64,000 nt of DNA from NCBI GenBank assembly GCA_030844895.1, contig CM061226.1, forward strand, positions 116,484,574-116,548,573, in the 5' to 3' direction. This document shows, in pieces, positions 1 through 10,348 of the stretch. Within the stretch, counting starts at the first letter, position 1. Every line of letters starts with the position of its first letter. This stretch comes from Ambrosia x helenae (Eukaryota; Streptophyta; Magnoliopsida; Asterales; Asteraceae). A program made the translations under genes and the position numbers. Under the pieces are notes generated by a model. It worked only from the letters and a program-made list of their open reading frames with translations, had not been told where the DNA came from and searched no databases.

Positions 1-1683
1 AAAACCTCATCTTTCGGCAGGAACGGTAATACTGGAATAAGAATCTCAGCATCCTGTTAAGTGACAGAACATAAACGTATTAGTGTGAGAAATACATTTA
101 TATTTACCATGTAGATAACAAACACTATACCTTTAATTTTGTGTCATATAACTTTTTAATGGTAGCTATCAACTCAAGAGAGGGAACTGTCCCATCTGTT
201 AGTGTTTTGCACAACCTATAGAAAAAAAGAAAAGCTTGGGAAAAAAATATATTCACCGTTTCTTTGAAAATATAGAATATATGATAGCATAAAAGATCTG
301 CATCAGAAGGTTCTCACTTCCAGCAGGTGGGTCTTCAATAATTTCAAGAAGTTGAGATGATGAACCAATGGTGCGAACTAGTTTGGGGATTTGGACACTA
401 ATTGCCTGAACAAACAGAAAATAGAGATACCAAAATTAACACCAGCATATTTGTTTTACTTTTTGAAATTAAACACACGGAATTGGCACTCCATTTTACT
501 GAACCTGCTTCGCAGCTTTTGACATGTTCTTGTAGACAATTAACAGTTGACGGAAAAGAGAATGTTTCTGTAACTCAGAGATAATGAAAAATTAACAAAA
601 TTTAATTTTAGAAATCAGATTATGCAAAGAATTATATACTTGTATACCTTTGTACAAAGGGCAAAATACAATGACATGCATCGTTGTGCATCGGTTACTG
701 AGGAGGATGGAATGTTTTCAGATGTACAAAGTTGACCAACCTCAGAGGAACAATCCTTGTTGATGCCACTTACTGATTCAGTCAAAGGTTTTTCCATCAG
801 TGTGTCCTACATTTATAAATGACAACGGAAATATAAAGTTCCATATATAATCGACTAACACTTGAGTCCATCATTATATTTAAAGTTCTAAGCCACACCA
901 TCGCTAATTCAGCATTGGAGCCATCATTAAGGGCCATATCAACCGAATTATCACCATTCATTGCAGATAATAGCTTTTCCTTTGCAAAATCTTCAATTTT
1001 CTGAGAAATGGAGGGCATAGGATAAAGCTTGTTTGCCACCTGAAGATAGGACACTGAATCAAATTTTGATCAGAAGTTAAAATTTCAGGATAAACAAACT
1101 AAAGCACTTACTAAGCCTAGCTTGCCTATTCATTATCAAGGCTTTAAATTTCATATGTTCACCTAAATTAAAACCTATATGTCATAACTAATAAGCATGT
1201 AAGATAAATGTAATACGTCAATGCCTACATATACAATTGAAGAAATCTACCTGTAAAGCAATTTTTAAGCAGGCATCTCTAGTGGGTGGTCTATGCAGAA
1301 TTAAGCTCCAAACAATGCTAAGACCTTGATGCACTCTATCTCCACTGTGTAGTTCCTCATCTTTATCACTGTTTCCAGGAACACACAAGCACTCTAATAA
1401 TTTAATAACTGATTTTGGCAGGTACGGAACTTCGTTTAACAATCTACTCAAAGATTTGTCAGATGGTGGGAAAGAATCTCTAAGTGCTTCTGCCTGCAAT
1501 AATAATTGACTTTATGCAGTTCAAAAAAATATAGTAACTACCACAGAGAATAGAGAATTTACAAACCACTTTCAGAAGAAACATTTCATAAACGGAAGTT
1601 GCTGTTGTTGAAGAAAAGAAGTCATGGTCTGCTTCTGCTTCTCCAAATAATCTATAGAGGACACACAAGGTCAACTCATGGCC
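1..1683 (-). pseudogene. Symplekin (ESP4/Pta1-like) gene fragment, C-terminal-half exons
   Basis: Symplekin is the scaffold of the nuclear mRNA 3'-end cleavage and polyadenylation complex. Eight exons with AG/GT borders can be read on the minus strand: 1567-1683, 1251-1493, 899-1039, 648-806, 505-567, about 307-403, 131-215 and 1-53. They encode runs typical of plant symplekins, e.g. LTLCVLYRLFGEAE, YLPKSVIKLLECLC, VANKLYPMPSISQKIEDFA, RCMSLYFALCTK, LTDGTVPSLELIATIKKLYD and LIPVLPFLPKDEV. No exon for the N-terminal half exists to the right, where a 14-3-3 exon and a CACTA end follow instead. The short exon expected between 1251 and 1039 was not found. The 307-403 exon lacks a GT donor where homologues splice (it reads CAG-ATC), and its join to 131-215 is out of frame. 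I read this as a transduplicated gene fragment, not a working gene. Family identification is from recognised motifs; the capture is inference. Confidence 0.75.
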
Positions 1684-2334
1684 CTGAAAGAATAAGTCCC
1701 TAGCGTTATTTTAAACTTTTTGAATTCATATTTGAATAAAATTTAACAATCATATCGGTTGAGTTCAATCGAAATTTTTGAAACAAGCCAAAAACCGTCC
1801 CAACCAAACAAAAATTAAATTAAATAAAAATTGAACAGCAGCTGCAATTGAGTTGATCGAGGTGATGTCTCTGGTTGGAAATTCTGTAGTAACGAGCCAT
1901 GTATTGTCGTTTAGTCAGGCGGGTGCTCATCGACTGCAATTCCCGGCTGTCCGATTAAGAACCAACAACACTATCTACTGCCCTTTCAAGGTTATTCTCT
2001 TCTTCTTCTTCGGTCTGCGCCGACTATCCACTGCTAAGTATTGGTACGAGACAGGCTTACACATTTTCTGCAAGTTTTTACTTTACTCAACTAACTAATA
2101 CTAATAATAATAATGGCAGCAATGATCGATGAACTTATGATATAAATCATTTCACAAACTTTGACCCAAACATCATAATCCTCCAAATCTCAACCCAAAA
2201 CTAGATTCAATCTCTACTTCAAACTACTCGAAACAATATATAACCTAAATCAACATAATTATTCAAATTTCAACACAATATCCAAACAATATCAGCTATG
2301 AACTAAGTAACTAACCAATTAACTAAGTAACTAC
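1684..2334. other. Non-coding interval between the two captured gene fragments
   Basis: No convincing exon is seen. The short open frame at 1853-2098 has no recognisable protein pattern. It probably is internal sequence of the CACTA-type element. Confidence 0.4.
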
Positions 2335-2430
2335 CTGAGAGAGCCGATGACATTCTTATAGGCGACGGAGAGGAGGTTCTGCTCCTCGGCGGTGAGCTCC
2401 GACGACGAGCTTCTCCATGAATTTATACCC
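2335..2430 (-). pseudogene. Single captured exon of an epsilon-group 14-3-3 protein
   Basis: 14-3-3 proteins are dimeric adaptors that bind phosphoserine/threonine motifs. Read on the minus strand, a 96-bp exon bounded by a TCTCTAG acceptor and a CAG-GTAG donor encodes YKFMEKLV and then, after a one-base frame slip, SSELTAEEQNLLSVAYKNV followed by IGSLR. This is the conserved helix 1-3 segment of plant 14-3-3s; GSLR is typical of the epsilon group. No other 14-3-3 exon is nearby. A lone frame-shifted exon beside symplekin exons and a CACTA terminus indicates gene capture. Confidence 0.75.
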
Positions 2431-2589
2431 TAGAGATGACAAAGCACTAGAGTCTTTATACCGGGTAGAGAGAGATCAAGATGTGAGAGAGGGGAATGAG
2501 GGATTTTGGCTGCACAAATGATGGAAGAAGAAGGGAATTTTAGTTTTTATACTTAGGGTTTTTATGGGAGGGAAATTTAACTTTTGTGA

Positions 2590-2801
2590 AATTATCATGA
2601 CACGAGAGATGACACTCACAATTATACACCGTCATCTTTTCTATTTCTTGACGCTGCATTCTTGACACACAAAAAAGCATGTCATTAATTAACCAATTTT
2701 TTTAAAACATGACAATTTTTTTATGACACACGCTTTTGAGTGACATTATTAAGCGCGTGTCATAAAATGTGTGTCAAGATAGGGGTATTTTTCTAGTAGT
2801 G
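2590..2801. mobile_element. CACTA (En/Spm) element terminus with subterminal repeats
   Basis: The segment ends at 2801 with the inverted CACTA terminus (complement reads CACTACTAGAAAAATACCCC). The 200 bp before it contain many copies of TGACAC/ATGACA in both orientations, the usual layout of CACTA subterminal transposase-binding repeats. The element extends left over the symplekin and 14-3-3 fragments and probably past position 1; the other terminus is not in the window. No transposase reading frame is visible, so it is non-autonomous. Confidence 0.7.
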
Positions 2802-3307
2802 TGATAAAACGCACGTCCGATGAGATGGTTCCAATTTTTCACTGTTATGTTATTTGATCCTAACCTTATTGAAGTACAGACTATGTGAAGTTTTCTCAAT
2901 ACTCGTGTGACATTTTGTGAAATAAGAACTTATATTGCGTCAACTCCAAATCCTCGAATAAAGGTTGGACTTTAGTCAAAGTTTGTAGACTCAGTCGTCT
3001 TTCTTAATCCTTTAAATTTGCTTTTTCTACTTATAGTGGTGTTTTAATACACCAAACGTGTTGAATTTTTTAAAACAAAACATCACTTATCTTATTACAC
3101 TACGTCACTATGCACATGTCTAATAAAACGGCCCATTTATAAAACTATATATGTCATTTAAAAAAACAAAACGAGTAAACACAAAAACATAGTCAGCAAA
3201 TGTTATCTATCTATATATATAACAAATCCTGTTACCTTAGCCTTTCAAATACCAACTACATGTCTGTTCATCTATACATTAAACCTTTTAAAAAGATTAG
3301 TAAGTCA
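2802..3307 (+). promoter_or_regulatory. Upstream region of the ARM-repeat gene
   Basis: About 500 bp of AT-rich sequence between the CACTA end and the ARM gene start. It must hold that gene's promoter and 5'UTR. A TATATATAA stretch lies near 3213, but I cannot fix a transcription start. Confidence 0.35.
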
Positions 3308-4952
3308 ATGGATGTAGAAGAAGAGAGATGGAACCAGAAGAAACCAACAGTAGTTGATCAAGTTTCTGATCGGTTGATCAACGGAGACCTTTTAATAAAG
3401 ATTCAAGCTGCTAGACAGATCAGGACCATGATTCGTAACCATCGGTCATCCGGGAAGATTCGAGTCAAGTTTGCTGGTGCTGGTGTTATTCAGCCGCTTG
3501 TTCTCATGCTATGTTCGAAGCATGATGATGCTAGTGAAGCTTCGCTTCTTGCGCTACTTAATCTTGCTTCTAGAAACGATCGGTTAGTGTTATGGTCAGT
3601 GGCGAAGCTTGACTCGAAGGTTCGGGGGGTCGGAAGTCACCGGGGGTTCGGAAGTCACTGGTTTCGGGGGGTCGAAAACCAGTTTCGGGGGGTCGAAACC
3701 CTATATTTTCAAAATTTTCTATACGGATACTATATAATCGAAACTTCTGCGCGAAAATCCGGGGGGGTCGGTCGCCCCTCCCCGCCCCTACAAACCTTCG
3801 CCACTGGTTATGGTTTATGAATTTTGTAGTTTAATTAATAGTTGTCAATAGTGAATAACGGTCAATAGTACGTACGAAATAGCACCCACTATTTCATGTT
3901 TAGTGATAAAGTAGAAACGAGGAAAATACAGCAAAACACGTGTTATAAGACCAAACCTGAGGTATCGAGTAGTGGAGATGAGGAAAAAAAAATTAAAAGT
4001 AATAAAAAATAAATAAAAATGTCTCTATTTATCGCTATATACTCTATTGGCGTATAGCGACATATGTCAAATAAGATACATAGCTCACTAGTTGTTATTA
4101 CCGTTTTAAATAATGGAATTGAGCTTCTCATAACTTATGGTTTTTGTGTTTTGATCAAATTACAGAATTAAGGAACAAATAGTGACATGTGGAGTCATTC
4201 CTCCTTTGGTTAACCTTCTCAACTTCCAAACCAGTGACAACCTGAAAGACTTAGCCACCGCTGCGATTTTAACATTATCAGCAACGCCAAACAACAAATC
4301 AACCATAGTCAGTTCAGGTGCGATCCCGCTTTTGATACAAATCCTAAGCTGTGGGACCATTCAAGCAAGAGTTGATGCAGTCACCGCGCTTCACAGCCTA
4401 ACCGCCAGCAAACAAGAACCAGCCATAGTTCTTGATGCTGCAGCCGCCTCGCCACTCATCAACCTCCTTAAAGAATGCAAAAAGTATTCCAAATTTGCTG
4501 AGATAACCGCTGGTTTGATTAACATTCTATCCAAATCTCATGAAGGAAGGCTTGCCATCACAAAAGCCGAAGATGGGATACTAACATTAGTGGAAACAAT
4601 CGAAGATGGATCTTTGGTTAGCAAAGAACACGCGGTTGATGCTTTGTTTGAACTTTGTATGAGTTCGAGAAGTAAATATAGGGAACTTATTCTCAACGAG
4701 GGTGCGATCCCAGGTTTGTTACGGTTGACTGTGTATGGGACATATGAAGCCCGGAACAAGGCTAGGTTGCTACTGGACTTGCTTAGGGACTATCCTTCTG
4801 AAAGGACGCTAAGGTCGTCGGTTTTGGAGAAGATTGTTCGTGACATTGCAGCCAGAGTTGACAGGTCATCAGTGGAAACCATAATGATCTTGTTGCAGGA
4901 TTTGGTTCATAGAAGTATGAACATGGGTTCATCTTGCATAGCCGTAAAATAG
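3308..4952 (+). CDS. ARM-repeat protein (plant U-box-less PUB45/PUB4-like family)
   Basis: Two exons, 3308-3582 and 4166-4952, join in frame (275 + 787 nt) to give 353 residues. That matches the roughly 350-residue armadillo-only proteins related to plant U-box ligases. Four or five ARM repeats are visible: AGAGVIQPLVLMLCS, VTCGVIPPLVNLLNF, SSGAIPLLIQIL, AAAASPLINLLKE and NEGAIPGLLRLTV. No U-box is present, so a scaffold or adaptor role in protein interaction is expected rather than E3 activity. The ATG at 3308 opens MDVEEERW; the longer open frame upstream is AT-rich non-coding. The splice CG|A restores RNDRIKEQIVTCGV across the junction, as in homologues. Intron 1 (3583-4165) carries a hAT MITE only 14 nt after the donor; reading through it would end the protein at a stop near 3818. 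Confidence 0.85.
3597..3806. mobile_element. hAT-type MITE, copy 1 (intron of ARM gene)
   Basis: A 210-bp element with terminal inverted repeats CAGTGGCGAAG / CTTCGCCACTG and a perfect 8-bp target duplication GTTATGGT on both sides (3589-3596 and 3807-3814). The 8-bp duplication and CAG terminus place it in the hAT superfamily. The interior has short iterations of GGGGGGTCG. Three relatives occur at 19692, 20396 and 55913. Confidence 0.9.
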
Positions 4953-5165
4953 ATGATTTTAGTTAACCTTATTATAGGAATTGTAGAGTGAAATGACTTA
5001 AAATATTGTAATGGGAAATATGATATATGCAAATATCCCAGCACCCATTTTGAGTACAAGGAGTTTTACACAACAAGATTAGTGGTGTTTCAAGAGTAAT
5101 CACCTGTTTTTCAAACATTTAGTAGTTTTAAATATTAGACTTTTTATAGTTGTAAGATTAGATGG

Positions 5166-5583
5166 GCTAAGGGTGGACGGGTTGGTCCGTGATGGCCACC
5201 CCGTGATTGTTGTGATACCACAAAACACCGCCCCCTCCAAATATTCGCGACCATGATGAACAAAGACCATGATATATATCACGGACTAAAAGAATTGGTG
5301 GTGGTCCATGTCAATGAAAAGGCAGCCAAAGACGGAAAAAAAAAAAAAGGTGAAGAATAAGGACAAAAAATAAGTGGAGAATCTCTATTGTTTTTATTAT
5401 AAAAAATAGTGATGGGTGTAGGTGTGATTTGGTGTGATGGTTTTAGTGATAATTGTGAACACCGTCACGTGGGTTTAGTGATGAAATGTGATAATAATGT
5501 GATAAAATAAGGTGGCACAAGATGATTGCGTGTGATAGTGTGATGGGTGTGATAAAAGAGTGACCACCCCGTGTGCCCTAAGA
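5166..5583. mobile_element. Possible MITE with imperfect inverted ends
   Basis: The left end CTAAGGGTGGACGGGTTGGTC is echoed, inverted, by a right end reading CACCCCGTGTGCCCTAAG. Flanks share AGATGG. The interior is rich in GTGATGG/TGTGATA iterations. Terminal identity is modest and the duplication length is unclear, so the class is not assigned. Confidence 0.4.
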
Positions 5584-5646
5584 TGGATAATGTGAGATGG
5601 TGATAGCGGGAGAGAGGGAGGCTCGGGATGGAACGATGTTGATATG

Positions 5647-5722
5647 CAGGGCCGGTTTTTGGGTCGGGCGGCCCGGGCGACGGCCTGAGGCCCAAATATC
5701 TAGGGGGCCCAAAGTTTTTTTA

Positions 5723-5727
<5 letters not shown>
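5647..5727. mobile_element. hAT-like terminal fragment (CAGGGCCGG type)
   Basis: Begins CAGGGCCGGTTTTTGGGTCG and carries GCCTGAGGCCC and GGGGGCCCAAAG. It runs into a TA microsatellite without a matching second end. An inverted relative is at about 13090-13172. Confidence 0.35.

Positions 5728-5761
<34 letters not shown>
5728..5761. repeat. (TA)n microsatellite
   Basis: An uninterrupted run of TA dinucleotides directly abutting the left end of the palindrome-rich element. Confidence 0.95.
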
Positions 5762-5769
<8 letters not shown>

Positions 5770-6346
5770 GTTCAATTGAGAACCAACCCTTAGTTAGGAA
5801 CTTTAGGAACCAATCTCATCCATCCATCTTCAATGGCATGATGGTAAATATGTTAAACATTAATTAACTTTTTAATTAAAGCAAAGGGTAATATTGTCTT
5901 TTGGTATTTGATTATTAATAGGTTATTTATTATACATTATAACTGACAAACACCACAATAATATCCATAATTGTTTCTATAATTATTGCTACAAAAACAT
6001 TGTACAGTACCATAAAATTTCAACAACTATACGTCAGTGTATAGTCATATTTCAACAATTATACATCAGTGTATAGTCAAATTATTGCTACAAAACCATT
6101 GTACAGTACCATAATATTCAATAGCTATAAGTCAGTGTTTAGTCATATTTCAAAACAATTATACATTGGTGTATAATCCAATTATTGCTACAAAAAACAT
6201 TGTACAGTACCATAATATTCAACAACTATACGTCAGTGTATAGTCATATTTCAACAATTATACATCAGTGTATAGTCCAATTAATGATACAAAAAAACAT
6301 TGTACTGTACCATAATATTCAACAAACTATACGTCAGTGTATATTA

Positions 6347-6415
6347 TGTCTGGTACAACAGGCGTCCAATATCTCGTCCCACCAGGAGACTCATATACTT
6401 TGCTGGACGAGGAAC
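6347..6415 (-). pseudogene. FAR1-related exon remnant
   Basis: After a TTGTAG acceptor the minus strand encodes SSSSKVYESPGGTRYWTPVV, resembling the segment before the FAR1 DNA-binding domain in plant FAR1-related (MULE transposase-derived) proteins. Its phase fits the donor of the exon at 9789-9894 in the sister element (G|GT). The frame then runs into the palindrome array, so it cannot encode a protein alone. Similarity is from memory of the family and moderate. Confidence 0.4.
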
Positions 6416-7527
6416 CTACAATAAAAAATGTACATTAGAACTTAATTAACCAATATTTTATAACTAATATACACCTGTGTATAGTTAATGTTATTGTATC
6501 TGTACGCTTCAAAAAAAATTATTGTATCTGTAAGTTTCAGCAAATATACACTAGTGTATAACAACCTAATAAACTAAGATGAAATCTAATTGTATCTGTG
6601 TGCTTCAACGAATAACACTAAGTAATACACCAGTGTATAATTACAAATTTTGTACGTGAAAAAAGATGAACTGTAAAATCCAAGACAAGTATTTCGCAAA
6701 ATATACACTAGTGTATAATTCGAAGTGTACTTCGAAAACTGAATCTGGGCAATCCAAAAACTGCTATTTTCGCAAAAAAAATACACTAGTGTATATTATA
6801 CGTTGGTATATAGCTGTCGTAAGTTGAAGTGTACATTGGTGTATATCAATTTTTTTTGTTCATTCATCATCAACACATATATACAATGGTGTACATCAGT
6901 TATACATTGATGTATATCAGTTTTTTTCTTTCATTCAACATCATCAACACAGATATACATTGGTGTATATTCGTTTTTTCATTCATCATCACAAACAAAA
7001 ATATACATTGGTGTATATCAGTTTTTTTTATCATCATCATTGACACAGATATACAATGTATATTCGTTTTTCCATTTATCATCATCATCGTTGACACAGA
7101 TATACATTGATGTATATCAGTTTTTTTCTTTCATTTAACACAGATATACATTTGTACATTAAACCAATGAGGTTGTACAAAAACTATATACACCATTGTA
7201 CAAATTCCATATTACCATACGAACTCGTTATTAGATATAAGAACTTAAAAAATTTTGCCATTGTACACTCGTGTACATTCACAGTTACACAAAAAATTGG
7301 TTTATACACGTATGTACAACCATGTATACATCCTTGTATAAACAATAACTACCTAAACTCATTATATGGGTTAGAAAAATCAAACAAACAAAAAAATACA
7401 CACACGCACCATGGAAGATTGAATTGCTTCATAATCATCAACAACAACCAATAAAAAACACCAACATTTACTCGCAACAATGAACAAAGTTAAAAGAGGA
7501 TTGGAAACAAAAAAGAAATCATTTTAC

Positions 7528-7606
7528 CTGGGATGATGTAATGACTGTGATACCCATGTCACGTGCAAGCCTATAAAGATGCTCTTCCACGTCGACACTT
7601 GTAGCA
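7528..7606 (-). pseudogene. Captured exon of peroxisomal ABC transporter ABCD1 (COMATOSE/PXA1)
   Basis: A 79-bp exon with TTCCAG acceptor and CAG-GTAAAA donor encodes ATSVDVEEHLYRLARDMGIT followed by VITSSQ. This is the stretch just after Walker B/D-loop (ECTSAT..) of the second nucleotide-binding domain of plant ABCD1, which imports fatty acyl substrates into peroxisomes. No other ABCD1 exon is nearby. It sits inside the palindrome-rich element, so it is best read as a captured host exon. Confidence 0.7.
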
Positions 7607-8235
7607 CTGGAAAAGAAAGGATAAAATTGATAATCTAGTGATACTAATGATATGATTGTTATTGTGATTGGCAGTGTTGCTTACTTGGTGATTAATATGA
7701 ATTTTTCTAGTCGATAGTTTATGAGTTGGTTGATTTCAGGATTATGATCTGCGTGAGAGAGAAAAGAGATATCTAGGGAGATAATTAAGAAATTCAAATG
7801 GAGAAAATGAATTAGGGTTTTAATTAGGAAAGAGTATATGTAACAAACTATTTGATTAAAATAATTAAAGGATTTGATTGGTTTTTTTACACTTTTACCC
7901 TTATGATCAAGATTGTAGATGGATGGTTAGGATTAGTTCCTAAGTTCCTAACTAGGGTGGTGGTTCCTAATTGATCTCAATCCTATATATATAAACATAT
8001 ATATATATAGGGTAGGGTTCAATTGAGAACCAACCCTTAGTTAGGAACTTTAGGAACCAATCTCATCCATCCATCTTCAATGGCATGATGGTAAATATGT
8101 TAAACATTAATTAACTTTTTAATTAAATCAAGGGGTAATATTGTCTTTTGGTATGTGAGTATTAATAGGTTATTTAGTATACATTGTAACTGACAAAAAC
8201 CACAACTAATATCATTTGTGCGTACAAAAAAAATA

Positions 8236-9410
8236 TACTGTACGATAAACATTAAACAACTATACGTCAGTGTATATTCATATTCCAACAATTATACATC
8301 AGTGTATATTCCAATCATTGCTACAAAAACATTATACTGTACGATAACATTAAAACAACTATACGTCAGTGTATATTCATATTCCAACAATTATACATCA
8401 GTGTATATTCCAATCATTGCTACAAAAAACATTATACTGTACGATAAACATTAAACAACTATACGTCAGTGTATATTCATATTCCAACAATTATACATCA
8501 GTGTATATTCCAATCATTGCTACAAAAACATTATACTGTACGATAACATTAAAACAACTATACGTCAGTGTATATTCATATTCCATGCACTCACACGAAC
8601 TGATAGGTTGGTCTTATCAAGAGTAACCTGAAACAAAGAAAAATGTTGTTTAGCATATACATCAGTGTATACATACAATATACATCAGACCCCAATAAAA
8701 TTGATGCTATAGAACAGTGTTTAGTATCGTCATATTCAAACAATTATACATCGGTGTATAGTCCAATCATTGCTACAAAAAACATTTTACTGTACGATAA
8801 CATTAAACAACTATACGTCAGTGTATATTCATATTCCAACAATTATACATCAGTGTATATTCCAATCATTGCTACAAAAACATTATACTGTACGATAACA
8901 TTAAAACAACTATACGTCAGTGTATATTCATATTCCAACAATTATACATCAGTGTATATTCCAATCATTGCTACAAAAAACATTATACTGTACGATAAAC
9001 ATTAAACAACTATACGTCAGTGTATATTCATATTCCAACAATTATACATTAGTGTATATTCCAATCATTGCTACAAAAACATTATACTGTACGATAACAT
9101 TAAAACAACTATACGTCAGTGTATATTCATATTCCATGCACTCACACGAACTGATAGGTTGGTCTTATCAAGAGTAACCTGAAACAAAGAAAAGGTTGTT
9201 TAGCATATACATCAGTGTATACATACAATATACATCAGACCCCAATAAAATTGATGCTATAGAACAGTGTTTAGTATCGTCATATTCAAACAATTATACA
9301 TCGGTGTATAGTCCAATCATTGCTACAAAAAACATTTTACTGTACGATAACATTAAACAACTATACGTCAGTGTATATTCATATTCCAACAATTATACAT
9401 CAGTGTATAG
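8236..9410. repeat. ~551-bp tandem duplication of palindrome blocks
   Basis: Positions offset by 550-552 bp match almost perfectly (e.g. TGATAGGTTGGTCTTATC at 8601 and 9152, CCCCAATAAAATTGATGC at 8690 and 9240). Each unit is itself built from ~133-bp sub-repeats with paired palindromes, so higher-order array structure is present. Confidence 0.85.
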
Positions 9411-9788
9411 TCCAATTAGTACTACAAAAACATTGTACTGTACCATAATATTCAACAAATATACGTCAGTGTATATTCATATTCCAACAATTATACATCA
9501 GTGTATAGATGAATGTTAGTGTATCTGTACGCTTCAACATGGTCTGAATTATACATCGGTGTATACTTCCAAAAACTAAACTAATATACGACAGTGAATA
9601 ATTGTATAACTCTTTGTACGTATGAAAACTGCTATAACGCAACATGATCTGAATTATACATCGGTGTATAATTCCAAAACTTTGTACGTACGAAAATTTT
9701 TTGCACGTAAAAAAAACTGCTCTGCAAACTGAAACCCTAATTGCGAACAAAAAAAAATTAAAAAACTAAAAAAACATTACACAAATAC

Positions 9789-9894
9789 CTTGATTCTCAA
9801 CACTATTTTGCAAAAAAGGTTGTGATTGTGTATCATGATCCTCAATATCGTGAGAAACTGATTGAATGATTTCATGTATATGATTATTATCCAT
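9789..9894 (-). pseudogene. Possible first exon of a FAR1-like element gene
   Basis: ATG at 9894 opens MDNNHIHEIIQSVSHDIEDH and continues for 35 codons to a CAAG-GTATTT donor. The phase joins correctly to the FAR1-like exon of copy 1 (6347-6415). No downstream exon survives in this copy. Function cannot be claimed from this acidic, low-information N-terminus. Confidence 0.35.
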
Positions 9895-10348
9895 CACTTG
9901 TTTATCTTAATCGATTGAAGCCGGGTCTAATGAATCGTACGTGATGTTGATATTTTGGAGGAAGGCAATTGAGTGATATTAGGAGGAAGTTATGAGTGAT
10001 ATTAGGAAGGCATCGATGGTGATAAACATTCCATCTTTAAAACTTTTTTTTTTTAATTAAAATATAAAACATAATTGTTCAATTACCATCCTACCCTTAG
10101 ATCAAGATTAAAAGATGAATGGCTCAGATTGGTTCCTAAATGATCTTTTTCCTATATATATATATATATCAAGACCATTTATCAATTATTACTTTGGTTC
10201 AATCGGCAGCGGTAAAAAAGTCGCATACAACTATTTTGTTCACAGGTTCGACTCTTTGGATTGAACTTTTATTTTTCCTTTTTATAGCATGTTTATTTTT
10301 GTCCTCATATGCTTTTAATTCCTGGCAGGGCGTTAACATTTAATTTAA

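Larger units (their letters stand above)
5762..7983. mobile_element. Microsatellite-nested palindrome-rich element, copy 1 (MULE-like, non-autonomous)
   Basis: About 2.2 kb bounded on both sides by TA dinucleotide runs. The left end reads GGGTAGGGTTCAATTGAGAA; the right end is its imperfect inverse over about 50 bp (both contain TAGTTAGGAACTTAGGAAC in inverted sense). The interior holds dozens of a 16-bp inverted motif of the form TATACA-N4-TGTATA, e.g. TATACATCAGTGTATA and the perfect palindrome TATACACTAGTGTATA at 6545-6560. No intact transposase is present; a FAR1-like exon remnant (6347-6415) and a captured ABC transporter exon (7528-7606) lie inside. The MULE assignment rests on the FAR1-like exon and long inverted ends and is inference. 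Insertion within TA microsatellites resembles rice Micron elements. Confidence 0.65.
8010..10152. mobile_element. Microsatellite-nested palindrome-rich element, copy 2
   Basis: Same left terminus and first ~180 bp as copy 1, in the same orientation, separated from it only by about 26 bp of TA-rich sequence. The right end (GGTTCCTAAATGATC..) again stops at a TA run. The interior is dominated by alternating TATACGTCAGTGTATA and TATACATCAGTGTATA boxes about 30-40 bp apart, expanded further by a ~551-bp tandem duplication. One possible FAR1-like first exon is at 9789-9894. Confidence 0.65.

Noticed and set aside
5578..5779. Open frames rich in YIYIYI on both strands
   Set aside because: They are translations of the TA microsatellite and neighbouring repeats, not genes.
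6545..7110. Possible CRISPR-like array of short repeats
   Set aside because: Spacing is irregular, the repeats are palindromic and variable, no cas genes are present, and the genome is a plant's.
8218..9519. Series of open frames rich in YTSVYS / YVSVYS
   Set aside because: They are translations of the palindrome array; the amino-acid pattern follows from the DNA repeat.
10170..10275. tRNA-like or SINE segment with GGTTCGACTC box
   Set aside because: A B-box-like word is present, but no clear A box, tail or target duplication.
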